A model generated the notes under the pieces. That model ran no database searches, had not been told where the DNA came from, and was given only the letters and a program-made list of their open reading frames with translations. A stretch of DNA of 64,000 nucleotides from Candidatus Manganitrophus morganii (GTDB lineage Bacteria > Nitrospirota > Nitrospiria > SBBL01 > Manganitrophaceae): NCBI GenBank assembly GCA_021651055.1, contig JAJHOH010000001.1:372001-436000 (forward strand), written 5' to 3'. Of the stretch, positions 53,345-63,566 are shown piece after piece. The translations under genes were made by a program, and so were the position numbers. Each line of letters starts with the position of its first letter. Position 1 is the first letter of the stretch.

Positions 53345-55567
53345 TTACAGCTTAAATCTCGATATTTCCGCTTCCAGTTGCTTGGATTGGCGCATCAGTT
53401 CCTCGACGGAAAAACCGACCTTTCCGACGGTGTCGACGTTTTCGTGGGTCACCTTCTTGATCTGATCGATGGCGTGCATAATCTCTTCGCTCTGAACCTT
53501 CTGGTCCGACGTCGCATTGGCGATTTCTTGGGCCAGGCGGGAGACCTCCTCGACCGTCTCGGTGACCTTCTTCATTCCTTTTGAGTGAGACAATAAAACA
53601 GACTGAAGCCCCTGCGTGATCGATTTCATCCGGTGAGTGGCCTCGATGATCTGTTCAGAGCCTTTGCTTTGCTCATTGGTCGCTTTGGCGATTTGGTGCA
53701 CCATTTGGTTGACCCGCTCCATCGAGGTGGTGACCCGCTTCACGCTCTTCGATTGTTCTTCCATCGTATTCGCCACGAAGGTGATCTTCTGGGTCGAATG
53801 GCTGATGCTCTCCACGATTTTCCCGAGCGCCGCGTGAGCCGAATTCGAGAGGACCACCCCCTCCTCGACGCGGGCGTTCCCGACATCGATCGCCTCCACC
53901 GCCATCTTTCCCTCGGACTGGAGCGCCTTGATAATTTCATGGATTTCGTGCGTCGATGCGGCGGTCCGATCTGCCAACTCCTTAATCTCATTCGCCACCA
54001 CGCTGAAGCCTTTTCCATGCTCGCCCGCCTGGGCGGCGATAATGGCGGCATTCAGCGCCAACAGATTCGTCTGTTCGGCCACTTCATCAATGACATTCAA
54101 GAATCGGCCGATGTTCTCCGTCTGCTTTTGGAGATTGCGGATAACCCGGCCGACCTCGGTCGAGTATTCCTTGATCCGCGTCATCCCGTCCATCGTCATT
54201 TCAACCGTTCTCTTTCCGGCGTCCGCATTGACGCTGACCTCGCGTGAAAGGTCAACGGTCTGAACCACATTTTCGCGCATTTGGTTGAGCGATTGATCCA
54301 TCTGGATCATTGCGGAAGAGGTGACCTCCGCCTCTCCGAGGAGCGTTTCCACATTTTCATCGATCTTCTTCACCGAGGATGACATCCAAAGAATCGAGGA
54401 GGAGGCGTCTTCGACTGAGGTGTTCAGGATCGTCATGTTTTTCGCAATCTCATCCATCGCGAAGGTCATTTGTTGGATCGCGCCGGCGCTTTCCTTCGAT
54501 GCGCCGGCCAGGCTTTCGCTGGTCTCGGCGACGCTGCGGATGCTGCTGTTCATCTGCTCGATGGAGACGGAGGTCGCCTCGGTCGCATTGATCTGAATTT
54601 CCGCCCCCTGCATGATCTCGCGGCTCCCTTCCATGACCCCGCTCGAGGTGGAGGAGACATTCTTCGCCGCCGTCAGGATTTGCGCGATCAAATTGGACAT
54701 CTTTTCGGCGAAGAGATTGAATCCGCCCGCCAACCTTCCGATTTCATCGCTGCTCTTCACCTCCAACCGTTTGGAGAGATCTCCCTCTCCGCCGGCGATG
54801 TCTTGAATCCGCTCCGACACTTTGATGAGCGGTTTCATCGCCAGACGGCTCATCGAGAATTTCAGGGCAAATCCGGTAATCAGGAGGGTCGCCGCCGAAA
54901 GGATGAAGAGATTTCGTTTTTGATCCTGAATATCGGCGTGCATCCCTTCGATCGAGGTGGAGATCATCAGGACCCCCCGCAGCTTGTGGTCGGAATTATG
55001 GCAGAGGAAACAGCGGTCGAAGTTCGGAAGCGGCTTCAGATAGGTCATGACATTTTGATCGGCGATCTTTTCAAAATAATAGGTGTCCGGCTGCATCGGA
55101 TCTTGAACATATTCCTGGAAAGCCGTTTTAAACTCCGGCGTATCGACACCATCGGCCACATTGTGCTCCTTGTTCCGGTGATTGCCGATCCATTCCGGCC
55201 TCAATCCGCCCGGAGCGCGTGTTTTAACATCGTCCAAGGTGATAAAATCCTGAAAAGCCTCTTCCGTTCCGTTTCCCGTCTTTCCACGAATGATTTGAAT
55301 GCGAACCATCCCCGGTATGTCTTTCAAATCTTCAATGATATGGCGCGCGATATCGGCCCGAAAGTTGACCATGCTTCGATCCAATGTCCGATGAATCGAA
55401 GAAGCGAGCATTTCGGATTTCTGATGTGTTTGAGAAACCGAATACTTTTCGATTCGCTCCGAAAGGAGGTAATAGAGAATCCCGAATCCGCACACGAGAA
55501 ACGTCAGGATGATCGCAAGGATCTTCATTTCGAGGTGATTCGCCAGGTAGGTTTTGAGTTGTTTCAT
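53345..55567 (-). CDS. methyl-accepting chemotaxis protein with c-type heme motif
   Basis: A 740-residue chemoreceptor. TM1 is at about 16-36, a periplasmic sensor at 37-218, TM2 at about 219-238, then HAMP (240-300) and the MCP signalling domain with the tip [21 protein letters not shown]. The sensor contains CFLCH at residues 186-190 (54998-55012), a canonical CxxCH heme-c attachment site, followed by a histidine two to four residues on (NSDH). It probably senses redox state or a gas through covalent heme. No C-terminal CheR-tethering pentapeptide is seen. It overlaps cheW by 4 bases (ATGA). Confidence 0.93.
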   Translation of the reverse strand: MKQLKTYLANHLEMKILAIILTFLVCGFGILYYLLSERIEKYSVSQTHQKSEMLASSIHRTLDRSMVNFRADIARHIIEDLKDIPGMVRIQIIRGKTGNGTEEAFQDFITLDDVKTRAPGGLRPEWIGNHRNKEHNVADGVDTPEFKTAFQEYVQDPMQPDTYYFEKIADQNVMTYLKPLPNFDRCFLCHNSDHKLRGVLMISTSIEGMHADIQDQKRNLFILSAATLLITGFALKFSMSRLAMKPLIKVSERIQDIAGGEGDLSKRLEVKSSDEIGRLAGGFNLFAEKMSNLIAQILTAAKNVSSTSSGVMEGSREIMQGAEIQINATEATSVSIEQMNSSIRSVAETSESLAGASKESAGAIQQMTFAMDEIAKNMTILNTSVEDASSSILWMSSSVKKIDENVETLLGEAEVTSSAMIQMDQSLNQMRENVVQTVDLSREVSVNADAGKRTVEMTMDGMTRIKEYSTEVGRVIRNLQKQTENIGRFLNVIDEVAEQTNLLALNAAIIAAQAGEHGKGFSVVANEIKELADRTAASTHEIHEIIKALQSEGKMAVEAIDVGNARVEEGVVLSNSAHAALGKIVESISHSTQKITFVANTMEEQSKSVKRVTTSMERVNQMVHQIAKATNEQSKGSEQIIEATHRMKSITQGLQSVLLSHSKGMKKVTETVEEVSRLAQEIANATSDQKVQSEEIMHAIDQIKKVTHENVDTVGKVGFSVEELMRQSKQLEAEISRFKL

Positions 55568-56112
55568 TGCTTCCTCTTAATTTGAGGAGAGAGATCCGCT
55601 CCATTCAATGTCGTTTGGCTGAGCGTCTCTAACTCGGATGTTTCGGCCGCAGTCCATAATTGCTCTAGGTTCAGCAGAACGATCAAGCGTTCACCCACCC
55701 TGTAAATTCCCTCTACATACGCTGCGTTTTGATCCATGAACGATTCTGTTTTTTGGATTTGATCCTCGCGGACTGCCATCACCTCATTCACGCAATCGAC
55801 AATCAATCCGATCTTCTGTTGACGCACTTCGACAATCAAGATATGCTCCGGCACACCCGGTGGAACCGCCGCCTTGAATTTTTTCCGGCTGTCAATGACA
55901 GGAACAACGGCTCCCCTGAGGTTGATGACCCCTTCGATTCCTTCCATCGCCCCCGGCAGAGGATGGACCGCCTTCGCATAAATAATCTCCTTGATCCGCT
56001 CGATGGAGACCGCGTATTCGATTCCTGAAGCGTTGAAGCGGACGATTCTCTTTTCCGCTTTGACTTTTTCTTCTTTTTTCGTCTCTTTGAACAGCGGCAT
56101 GTCAGTCGTCAC
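55564..56112 (-). CDS. cheW: CheW-like adaptor protein
   Basis: A 182-residue CheW-domain protein with a short Lys-rich N-terminus. Motifs are [38 protein letters not shown], and [13 protein letters not shown]. It couples receptors to CheA. The GTG at 56112 overlaps the previous stop (GTGA); the ATG at 56100 is the alternative. It is sandwiched between the two receptor genes. Confidence 0.93.
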   Translation of the reverse strand: MTTDMPLFKETKKEEKVKAEKRIVRFNASGIEYAVSIERIKEIIYAKAVHPLPGAMEGIEGVINLRGAVVPVIDSRKKFKAAVPPGVPEHILIVEVRQQKIGLIVDCVNEVMAVREDQIQKTESFMDQNAAYVEGIYRVGERLIVLLNLEQLWTAAETSELETLSQTTLNGADLSPQIKRKQ

Positions 56113-58211
56113 ACTTTATATCGGTTGATCTCATCCTTTAAGATGCCCGCTTGTGTGATGAGGCTTTCGACCGCCTCATTCATCTGTTGCGCCATCTGCA
56201 TACTGACCTGTGTAATCTGGTGTATCTCTAAAATTGATTTGACGATCACTTCACTTCCTTTTTTATGCTCGCTCATTCCCCGGCCGATCTGCTGAATCCG
56301 TATGGTCACATCCTCGACCGCATCGCTGATCTGTTTGCTTCCATTCGCCTGCTCTTCCGTCGAGATCTTCACCTGGCGTGTAATCGACCTCATCTTCTCC
56401 GAGGCCTCGGTGATATGCTCGATTCCTTTCCCCTGCTCCTGCATGGCCCGGTTGATCTGTTGCACCATTGTGTTCATCTTTTCCATCGCCTGACTGACCT
56501 GGTTGATCGCTTGGACCTGTTCATAGGTGGCCTTTTCAATTTGGCGCGACATGTTCGATGATCGCTTTGAGACATCCAGAATCTTGTTCAACGATTCACG
56601 CGCATTGACGGAAAGGCGGACCCCTTCTTCGACGCTTTGGGACCCTTCATTAATCGAAACCACCGCATCTTTCGCCTCGGATTGCACGTCTCGAATCAGC
56701 TGCGCGATTTCTTTCGTGGAGGCGGCCGTCCGATCGGCCAAATTCTTAATTTCATCCGCGACGACCGTAAACCCTTTCCCTTGCTCACCGGCCTGCGCGG
56801 CCAGAATGGCGGCGTTTAATGCGAGCAAATTGGTCTGCCGGGTCACTTCGTCGATGACGGTGAGGATCTTCCCGATATGCTCCGTCCGTTCATCCAGTTT
56901 ATTGATGACGTTGGCCGATTTTTCGACCGTTCGTTTGATCTTTTCCATCCCCTCGATTGTTTTCTCAATCGCATCCATCCCCAAGTCGGTCGCATCCTGA
57001 CTTACTTTCTCCGTCATCACGGCCGACTCTTTCGCGTTTTTCTCCACCTCCCGGATCGATGCATTGACTTCATTGATCGAGGCGGTTGTCTCCACCGTAT
57101 TCATCGAGAGCGCGTCGATATGCTCGACCACCTGCTTAATGGAACTCGACATTTGAATCAGGGAGGAGGCGGTGTCTTCGACCGATGAGGAAAGGGTCAC
57201 GGTGCTCGTCGCCACTTGACTGATGGCCGCGCTCATTTCGATGAGCGACGAAGAGGTCGCCTCCGCGGAGGTGGAAAGCCCATCGATGTTCTCCGAGATA
57301 CTTTTGACCGACGCATTCATCTCCTCAATCGACGACGAGGTTTTCTCCGCCGCTTTCGCCTGATGGGTGGCCCCTTCGTTGATTCTGCGCGCATTGATCA
57401 TGACCTTGTCGGCGACAGCCGTGACCTGTTGAGACGTATCTTGAATTCTTTTAATCATTCCCTTCAGCCCGTCCGACATCTGTCCCAACGCGTTGGCGAG
57501 GACACCCACCTCATCTTGCGTCTTTACCTCGACCGGTTGCCTGAAATCTCCGCCAGCAATCTTTACGGCCAGCTCCGCCATCTGTTCAAGGGGAGCGATG
57601 ATGATCCGCGTGAACACCAACGAAACGAACATTCCAATTCCGATCAACGCGCCGAGGATGGAAAGGGTGACCAGAAAGAGCCTCTTCATTTCCGACTCGA
57701 TCCCAGTTAGGGAAAGTCCGACACGGATGAGCCCCACCTTCTTACCGTCATGCGATTGCATTGCTCCCAGGTGAACCGGCACAACGACATCGAAATAACG
57801 TCCTGACGCATTTTGATAACGGTAGACCGTCGGTTGTAACGTCCTCGACGCTTGGACGGTGAGTGGATCCTTCAACGTCTTCCCGTTTTCTCTCTCATCG
57901 GAATGAATGATGATCTTTCCTTCGTGGTTCAAAACGGCGATATATGCGACATCCAATTCATGGGAGGGGCCGAGAATCATCTGCTCCAGCGCGGCCCGGT
58001 CTTCGACAGACACCGCCAGCGCGCCGAACTTCGCAATACCGTTGGCCAGGGCCAATCCTCTTTTTTGAAGCTGACCTTCAAAGGAGTTCTTTAGCCCGAT
58101 GAGCAAGGTCAGGCCGATGAGAAAGCCCATTGTTCCCAACAGCAAGCCGATGATCAGTAAAAATTTGAATTTCAATCCCCGCTTGGGTTCCGTTTGATTC
58201 ATCTCTTGCAT
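56109..58211 (-). CDS. methyl-accepting chemotaxis protein
   Basis: A 700-residue receptor. TM1 is at about 14-38, a periplasmic sensor at 40-180 (single-Cache-like pattern: [19 protein letters not shown]), TM2 at about 183-207, then HAMP (207-260) and an MCP domain with tip [21 protein letters not shown]. It has no CxxCH, so it senses something else than its neighbour. AAGGAG precedes the ATG. The two receptors have matching cytoplasmic parts and could share one array. Confidence 0.94.
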   Translation of the reverse strand: MQEMNQTEPKRGLKFKFLLIIGLLLGTMGFLIGLTLLIGLKNSFEGQLQKRGLALANGIAKFGALAVSVEDRAALEQMILGPSHELDVAYIAVLNHEGKIIIHSDERENGKTLKDPLTVQASRTLQPTVYRYQNASGRYFDVVVPVHLGAMQSHDGKKVGLIRVGLSLTGIESEMKRLFLVTLSILGALIGIGMFVSLVFTRIIIAPLEQMAELAVKIAGGDFRQPVEVKTQDEVGVLANALGQMSDGLKGMIKRIQDTSQQVTAVADKVMINARRINEGATHQAKAAEKTSSSIEEMNASVKSISENIDGLSTSAEATSSSLIEMSAAISQVATSTVTLSSSVEDTASSLIQMSSSIKQVVEHIDALSMNTVETTASINEVNASIREVEKNAKESAVMTEKVSQDATDLGMDAIEKTIEGMEKIKRTVEKSANVINKLDERTEHIGKILTVIDEVTRQTNLLALNAAILAAQAGEQGKGFTVVADEIKNLADRTAASTKEIAQLIRDVQSEAKDAVVSINEGSQSVEEGVRLSVNARESLNKILDVSKRSSNMSRQIEKATYEQVQAINQVSQAMEKMNTMVQQINRAMQEQGKGIEHITEASEKMRSITRQVKISTEEQANGSKQISDAVEDVTIRIQQIGRGMSEHKKGSEVIVKSILEIHQITQVSMQMAQQMNEAVESLITQAGILKDEINRYKV

Positions 58212-58245
58212 GATGGCTCCTTATCCCGCATCCTCTTTCTTTCTA

Positions 58246-58929
58246 TCAATTGATCTGCAATGTTTTTTCAATATCCAAAAGAATGAGAAGCCGACTCTCG
58301 TGTCTTGCGATATTTTTGATAAAACCGGCGTCGACGGCCGCCACGCCGGCCGGGGTCGGTTCCAAATGGCGTCTCATCAACCGGACAACATCATTCACGC
58401 GATCCACCAACATCGCCACCATTCCGTTTTCAGTGGTGCAGATGATGAATCGGCTTTTCGGCTCGTTGACGAAAGGAGCGAGCCCCAATCTCGCGCGCAT
58501 GTCAAAAACGGGAATCACATTGCCTCTCAAAGTGATAATGCCTCTGATGTAAGATTGAATGCGCGGAATAAGCGTAATTTCGGTCAATTTCGTGATTTCC
58601 TGAATCAGCCCGATATCCACCGCGTATTCTTCATCCTCAAGATTGAAGGTGAGCAGCTCCAGCTCCTCAGGGGCGACTTCAGACGTCTCTTCCTCCATCG
58701 GCAACGCCGTTTCACTCGCATCGGGAAGCGCCTCCTCCAAAGAAGAAACCGGCATCGGAGACGAAGGGGGAGGTGTTTCCGCTTCCGTCGCAACCGATTC
58801 CGAACCGATCAAACCTTCTCCGGCTTCGACCGCTTCCTGCGCCTCGGGAGCGCATTTCATCTCTGGGAACGCCTGCTGCTCTTTTGCCATACGCCGAGGG
58901 GGCTTATTTTGCCGACTCTTCTTGGCCAT
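58246..58929 (-). CDS. cheW: CheW-like adaptor with extended N-terminus
   Basis: A 227-residue CheW-domain protein. About 75 residues of low-complexity, Glu/Pro-rich sequence precede the CheW fold (TFNLEDEEYAVDIGLIQEI, GIITLRGNVIPVFDMRARLG, MLVDRVNDVVRL). It is the second CheW of this cluster. Its start overlaps the MerR-like gene by 26 bases. The extension may serve as a flexible tether. Confidence 0.92.
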   Translation of the reverse strand: MAKKSRQNKPPRRMAKEQQAFPEMKCAPEAQEAVEAGEGLIGSESVATEAETPPPSSPMPVSSLEEALPDASETALPMEEETSEVAPEELELLTFNLEDEEYAVDIGLIQEITKLTEITLIPRIQSYIRGIITLRGNVIPVFDMRARLGLAPFVNEPKSRFIICTTENGMVAMLVDRVNDVVRLMRRHLEPTPAGVAAVDAGFIKNIARHESRLLILLDIEKTLQIN

Positions 58930-59191
58930 TCTGCCTTATCCGCTTGGACCAACTCTCTCTCACTTTCTGTGCCGCTTTGCTGACCAGAAAGCCCTCATCC
59001 GTAAGCGCCTTTACCTCTTTCAAAAAATAAAAATCATCGTCGGTAAATCGCTTAAATACTTTTTTCCCATGCGGCTCCAGAATGGGCCGGACCACGCCGA
59101 TCAAAACCCAGTAGTCAAGCTGCCGGTGTGAAAGGTTCAACAAACCGCAGATCTCTTTCGGTCCGAGTTGTTTCGGAATGGAATCTTCCAT
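58904..59191 (-). CDS. small MerR-like DNA-binding protein
   Basis: A 95-residue protein with a MerR-type winged-helix (LGPKEICGLLNLSHRQLDYWVLIGVVRPI, then KRFTDDDFYFLKEVKAL). It has no effector domain. As first gene of the second chemosensory unit it may control that unit's own promoter. It overlaps the next cheW by 26 bases. Confidence 0.85.
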   Translation of the reverse strand: MEDSIPKQLGPKEICGLLNLSHRQLDYWVLIGVVRPILEPHGKKVFKRFTDDDFYFLKEVKALTDEGFLVSKAAQKVRESWSKRIRQNGQEESAK

Positions 59192-59569
59192 CGATTGAAC
59201 GGCCCCTCACTTTACGAACATACCGGCTTAGAATCACATCCCACAGGGTTGTGGGATTTAAGAGCAGTTAAATTGCAAGTCGTATGCCTCTACCTTGAAC
59301 GGATTCGCCTCTAAAATCCTTTGCGTAAACATACTCTTCTACTATTCCCCTTTTGTCCCCCTAAGCGGTAATATCCCAAATATGTAAGCTCATTCACGGT
59401 CGCATAACAAAAAACGGCATCCGACAAATCACATCCTTGTGACATTGTAAGACCTCGCGGATATGACGACAGGAACGGATTGGCAGGTTTTGATTCAGAT
59501 TGCTGTAAGGCAGGTGTTTTTGCTTTAAGGAATGACTACTTGAACATTTCGGATCAGAAAACGGAGAGG
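59192..59569. promoter_or_regulatory. leader region of the MerR-like/cheW/MCP unit
   Basis: The only large gap (378 bases) in the chemosensory run, between the cheA stop and the MerR-like start. It contains a perfect 8-base stem (ATCCCACA at 59238-59245 with TGTGGGAT at 59250-59257), without a T tract. I found no convincing -35/-10 pair or sigma-28 or sigma-54 site. It is the likely site of promoter and control for the downstream genes through purQLF. Confidence 0.4.
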
Positions 59570-61657
59570 TTATCCAGCGATCTCGATCTTCTTCTCTTTC
59601 CCGAGGGTCGCCTCGTCGATTAAAGAGGCGACATCCAGAACCAAAATTGTCTTACGGTTTCCAAGCTCGGTCGCGCCTGAAATCCCCGGAACATCTTTTA
59701 ACAATCCCCCGAGGGATTTAATCACGATCTCCTGCTGGCCTTCGACGGCATCGACTACCAGACCGATCCGCTTCTCCGCCAGGCCGACGACGATCACGTA
59801 AAGCCGGTCATCCGCCGCCTTCCCCTCCCCCAACTCGAAGAGGTCATTCAACCGAACCAATGAGAGGGTATGGTCCCTCAGCTGGACCACCTCTTTTCGC
59901 TCGATGGTCTTGATCTCCTTGGAGGAAACCATCAAGCTCTCCGAGACGGAATTCAAAGGGATGGCGAATGTTTCCATCCCGACCCGGACAATCAACGCTT
60001 TGATGATAATCAACGTGATCGGCAAGGTGATCGTAAAGAGGGTCCCTCTTCCCAACGTCGTTTCGACATCGACCAGCCCGGAGAGCTTGGCAATATTCTT
60101 TGCGACCACATCGAGCCCCACCCCTCTTCCGGAAATCTCCGTGACCTGTTCGGCCGTTGAGAACCCGGGGAGGAAAAGGAAATGAATCAGCTCCCCTTCG
60201 CTGTACTTTTTCCCCGGATCGATCAGGCCGCGCTGTTTGGCTTTCTTATAGATCCGATCGGCATCGATTCCGCCGCCGTCGTCCTCCACTTCGATGACGA
60301 TGTGGTTCCCCTTCTGAATCGCGCGAAGATGAATCGTGCCGACCTCCGGCTTCTGCGCCTTGATTCTCTCCTCACGGCTTTCAATCCCGTGGTCGAGCGC
60401 ATTTCGGATAAGATGAAGAAGGGGATCGGCCAGATCTTCCACCATCGATTTATCCATCTTGGTCTCTTCTCCTGAGACCATGAGATTGACCTCTTTATTT
60501 AAATCTCTCGAAAGCCTTCGGACCGTCCGCACCAGACGATCGAAAATCTGCCCGATCGGGATCATTCGCACCTCAACGAGCTTCTCCTGAAACTCGCTGA
60601 TCCGCTTGTCGAGCATCCTCGATGCCTTCAGCAGCTCCAGGGACAATCCGGAGAAGCCCGATTGTTCCAAAAGCTCTTTGCTGATCTGGCTGACGACCGC
60701 CTTGCTCAGAACGAGCTCTCCAACCATGTTGAGCAGAACATCGAGCTTTTGAATATCGACCCGGACCGTTTGCGCCATGCTTCGGAGGGACGCTCCTTCC
60801 TGGGGAGAAAGCGAGGAAGGAGGAGCCGGGCTGGACGCCCCCTCGGAATTTAAAGGGACTGGCGCGATCGCCTCCGGCTTCGGAGAGGCCGAGCTTTGCC
60901 CCTTCTTTCCTTTCCTCTGAATTTCTCTAATCGATACCTGATCGGAGGTGATCTCCGAACCAAGCGGGGCGCTCTCCGGCGGGAGGCCGACAATGAGGTT
61001 GAACTCCATTCCCCCCTCCGGGGAGGGGCTGATGCTCGGAAGGGTGGTAATGATCTCCCCCATTCTCTGGATCTTTGCGTTCAATGTGGAGAGATCGGTG
61101 TCGAATGTCTCCAGCTTGAAGCGGGCCTTCACTTCAAAAAGAGTCGCATTCGACTTGATGTTCTCAAAAAGGCGATGGCTTTCGTATTCGGTGAGGACGT
61201 TTAAAATGGAAGGATCGAGATCGACGCCGTCGAGCTGGTTCGCCCCAACTTCTTGCGGTTTTCCGCTCAAAGCGGCCTGGATCCGCTCCTCCATCTGAGA
61301 GATCTCGGGCTCTTCTTTTCCGTGGGCCGCAGACTCGATCATCTTCTGGAGCAGGTCGACCCCGTCAACCAGGATATTGAAAATTTCGGCGGAGAAGGTC
61401 AGTTTTCCCATCCGAAGCTTGTCGAGCATATCCTCAAGGTGATGGCTCACCCGGGAGACCCGGCTCAGGCCGATCATTCCGGACATCCCCTTGAGCGTAT
61501 GCGCCGCGCGAAAGATCGCGTTGATCACGTCGGGGCGCACCTGAGTCCGATCCGGCAACGTTTCAATCTGCCGGAGATTTTGATGCAGCACTTCGATGAG
61601 CTCTTCCGCTTCCGGAACAAAATCATCCAAGGCTGGATCTTTTCCCTTCTCGGCCAT
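59570..61657 (-). CDS. cheA: chemotaxis histidine kinase
   Basis: A 695-residue CheA. The HPt domain has His53 in FRAAHTLKGMSG. A middle domain (about 150-235) follows that looks like a P2-like or regulatory module. Then come dimerisation helices (TVRVDIQKLDVLLNMVGELVLSK), HATPase (LLHLIRNALDHGIE, DDGGGIDADRI, GRGVGLDVVAKNI) and a CheW-like domain ending near 690. There is no C-terminal receiver. It passes phosphate to the CheY-like proteins and CheB of this cluster. Confidence 0.95.
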   Translation of the reverse strand: MAEKGKDPALDDFVPEAEELIEVLHQNLRQIETLPDRTQVRPDVINAIFRAAHTLKGMSGMIGLSRVSRVSHHLEDMLDKLRMGKLTFSAEIFNILVDGVDLLQKMIESAAHGKEEPEISQMEERIQAALSGKPQEVGANQLDGVDLDPSILNVLTEYESHRLFENIKSNATLFEVKARFKLETFDTDLSTLNAKIQRMGEIITTLPSISPSPEGGMEFNLIVGLPPESAPLGSEITSDQVSIREIQRKGKKGQSSASPKPEAIAPVPLNSEGASSPAPPSSLSPQEGASLRSMAQTVRVDIQKLDVLLNMVGELVLSKAVVSQISKELLEQSGFSGLSLELLKASRMLDKRISEFQEKLVEVRMIPIGQIFDRLVRTVRRLSRDLNKEVNLMVSGEETKMDKSMVEDLADPLLHLIRNALDHGIESREERIKAQKPEVGTIHLRAIQKGNHIVIEVEDDGGGIDADRIYKKAKQRGLIDPGKKYSEGELIHFLFLPGFSTAEQVTEISGRGVGLDVVAKNIAKLSGLVDVETTLGRGTLFTITLPITLIIIKALIVRVGMETFAIPLNSVSESLMVSSKEIKTIERKEVVQLRDHTLSLVRLNDLFELGEGKAADDRLYVIVVGLAEKRIGLVVDAVEGQQEIVIKSLGGLLKDVPGISGATELGNRKTILVLDVASLIDEATLGKEKKIEIAG

Positions 61658-61665
61658 GCCACTCC

Positions 61666-62040
61666 CTACTTTATGTTCAGAAGCTCCTTCACCGTCTTCT
61701 TGACGTGCTCGGGGTCAAACGGCTTCGTGATATATTTCTGGGCGCCCAATGCCAAGCCCTTCTGGATATCCGCTTGGCCATGCTCCGTTGAAACAATGAT
61801 CAGTGGAATATTCCGGTAGGTTTCATTATTCTTGATGAAATGGACAATTTCGAGGCCATTAATCTCCGGCATATTGATGTCGGTCAACACCAGATCGAAG
61901 GATTGCATCGGAAGCGCTTTCAGCGCTTCAAACCCGTTGCTCGCCTGAACCGTTTCAATCCCGTCGATCTCCTCCAGGGTCGAGACCAGAAGCGAGCGCA
62001 TGGTTGCCGAATCATCCACCACAAGCACTTTTTTCTTCAC
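61666..62040 (-). CDS. CheY-like response regulator
   Basis: A 124-residue receiver: LVVDDSATMRSLL, LVLTDINMPEINGL, VSTEHGQ and YITKPFDP give all the active residues. The GTG at 62040 is preferred, just behind GGAGGAG; the open frame to 62223 overlaps the previous gene. It sits eight bases before cheA, the usual place of the main CheY. Confidence 0.92.
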   Translation of the reverse strand: MKKKVLVVDDSATMRSLLVSTLEEIDGIETVQASNGFEALKALPMQSFDLVLTDINMPEINGLEIVHFIKNNETYRNIPLIIVSTEHGQADIQKGLALGAQKYITKPFDPEHVKKTVKELLNIK

Positions 62041-62083
62041 TTCTCCTCCAGACCCATCCCTTCCGATAAAAACCGACGCCCGA

Positions 62084-63259
62084 TCAGCCGGGTCCTTTTT
62101 GTCTTGTTTCCTGTAATTTTCGCTCCAGCTTCGCCTTTCCAAAAGCAAAACCGGCCACACGGACAAACGCCTCCAAGCCCTCCGTCTCCGGAATCGGCGT
62201 CTGGTGCGGAAGGTTATCTCCATAAAGAAGGGCGATGACCTCCGAACCGTTCAAGAGCGGGGTGAGGAAGACCTCTTTCGGCCATCCCCCTCCGATCTGG
62301 TCGAGAAAATAGCGATGCCACTTCTCCTGCGCCAGGACCCCCTTATAACTACTCTTCTTTGCAATCACCTCTCGAAAAAGAGACGGCTCGTTCAGAGGAA
62401 TCTGGACCTCCCGTATCTTCTCATCGGCCGATTCGTCCCTGACCTGAAGGCCGAATTGACCTAAGCCCAAGATGTCTTCGCTCCGGACAAGAAAAATGAT
62501 GGCGCGGTTCATCACCTCGCTTGCGAACCGAAGGACAAGAAGGGTGATTTCGCTTCCGCTCGCCGGACCGGAAAGCTCTTCGATCATCGAGGTGAGTAAC
62601 GCAAGATCTTTTCGGTATGTCGTTTTTTCCGGCGCATTCGCAGCGGCTCCTTGGCTGTCCTCAAGGGAAGGCAAGCCTCCTTCCGAAGTTCCTCCAGGGG
62701 GAACGGTTGCTTCGGCGCCGGAAGCCTCGCTTTCCGGTGCCGGCGGAAGGGTATTTTGCTGCTCCGCCTGGTTGCGCTCATATTCATCCTGGCGCCGGCT
62801 CGCCTCCATCATCAAGAAATCAAGGTTGAGGCCTTCCTCCAGCGTCAAGTCGTTCGCAACCGGATCTCCCAGTTCGAAATGAAACGATCCGCTCTCCCAA
62901 TTGAGAAAATCGCGCACCACCTCCACAAGATGATTCCGAAGCTCCTCCTCGAGCACCCCCTTCGAGATCGCGCCGGTCTTTTCCAGAATGGCCCCCACCG
63001 GCAGCTTCATTCCCCCCGTTTTCTGGAGCCGCAGCGCTTTTTCAAGCTCCTCCGTCGTGACCAGCCCCTTCTTCACCAAGGTATAACCCAGCCGGCTGAC
63101 GCTGTCGGAACTCCCATAAATCAGCATGCCGCGATTAAAAACAAGACGCCCCGTTCCCTCTTTCCGGATGATCGTCAACACCCCGGATCGCTTGCTTAAG
63201 CTGATGATTTGAAAAATATCGGCCAGGCCGAGATCTTCCAGGCGCCCTTCGAGGCTCAT
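62084..63259 (-). CDS. DUF4388 protein with GAF-like C-terminus
   Basis: A 391-residue protein. Residues 1-135 are a DUF4388 (PatA-N-like) domain: MSLEGRLEDLGLADIFQIISLSKRSGVLTI, GRLVFNRGMLIYGSSDS. A low-complexity linker (about 165-215) and a GAF-like domain (about 220-385) follow. DUF4388 proteins are linked to motility and receiver signalling. It directly follows purS and starts the chemosensory run. Confidence 0.85.
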   Translation of the reverse strand: MSLEGRLEDLGLADIFQIISLSKRSGVLTIIRKEGTGRLVFNRGMLIYGSSDSVSRLGYTLVKKGLVTTEELEKALRLQKTGGMKLPVGAILEKTGAISKGVLEEELRNHLVEVVRDFLNWESGSFHFELGDPVANDLTLEEGLNLDFLMMEASRRQDEYERNQAEQQNTLPPAPESEASGAEATVPPGGTSEGGLPSLEDSQGAAANAPEKTTYRKDLALLTSMIEELSGPASGSEITLLVLRFASEVMNRAIIFLVRSEDILGLGQFGLQVRDESADEKIREVQIPLNEPSLFREVIAKKSSYKGVLAQEKWHRYFLDQIGGGWPKEVFLTPLLNGSEVIALLYGDNLPHQTPIPETEGLEAFVRVAGFAFGKAKLERKLQETRQKGPG

Positions 63260-63269
63260 GGTGAATCAC

Positions 63270-63518
63270 CTATTCCTTCGGATCGAGTTCGTACCGGTAT
63301 GTTTCGATCACCGTATTGGCGAGGAGCTTCTCGCACATCTCCTTGATGCTTTTCTCCACTTGATCGATCGGACCCGGAGCGAGAACCAGCTCCATATACT
63401 TTCCGACCCGCGCCTCTTTGACCCCCTTAAAGCCGAGCACGGAAAGGGCATGCTCGATCGCCTTTCCCTGCGGGTCGAGGATTCCGCTCTTCAACGTAAT
63501 ATAAATTTTGGCTCGCAT
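63270..63518 (-). CDS. purS: phosphoribosylformylglycinamidine synthase subunit PurS
   Basis: An 82-residue PurS, the small bridging subunit of the three-part FGAM synthase with PurQ and PurL. Family features are KIYITLKSGILDPQGKAIEHAL and the VGKYMEL strand. It lies 48 bases after purB and is followed after 10 bases by the DUF4388 gene, not by purQ as in most bacteria. Confidence 0.94.
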   Translation of the reverse strand: MRAKIYITLKSGILDPQGKAIEHALSVLGFKGVKEARVGKYMELVLAPGPIDQVEKSIKEMCEKLLANTVIETYRYELDPKE

Positions 63519-63566
63519 CTTTTTTACCCACCCCGATGAACTGCGCCCTCCTCTTGATGAGGCGGC

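Noticed and set aside
59319..59326. ACGCAAAG on the minus strand, resembling a piece of the c-di-GMP (GEMM) riboswitch
   Set aside because: The partner motifs and the two conserved stems of that riboswitch are not present around it.
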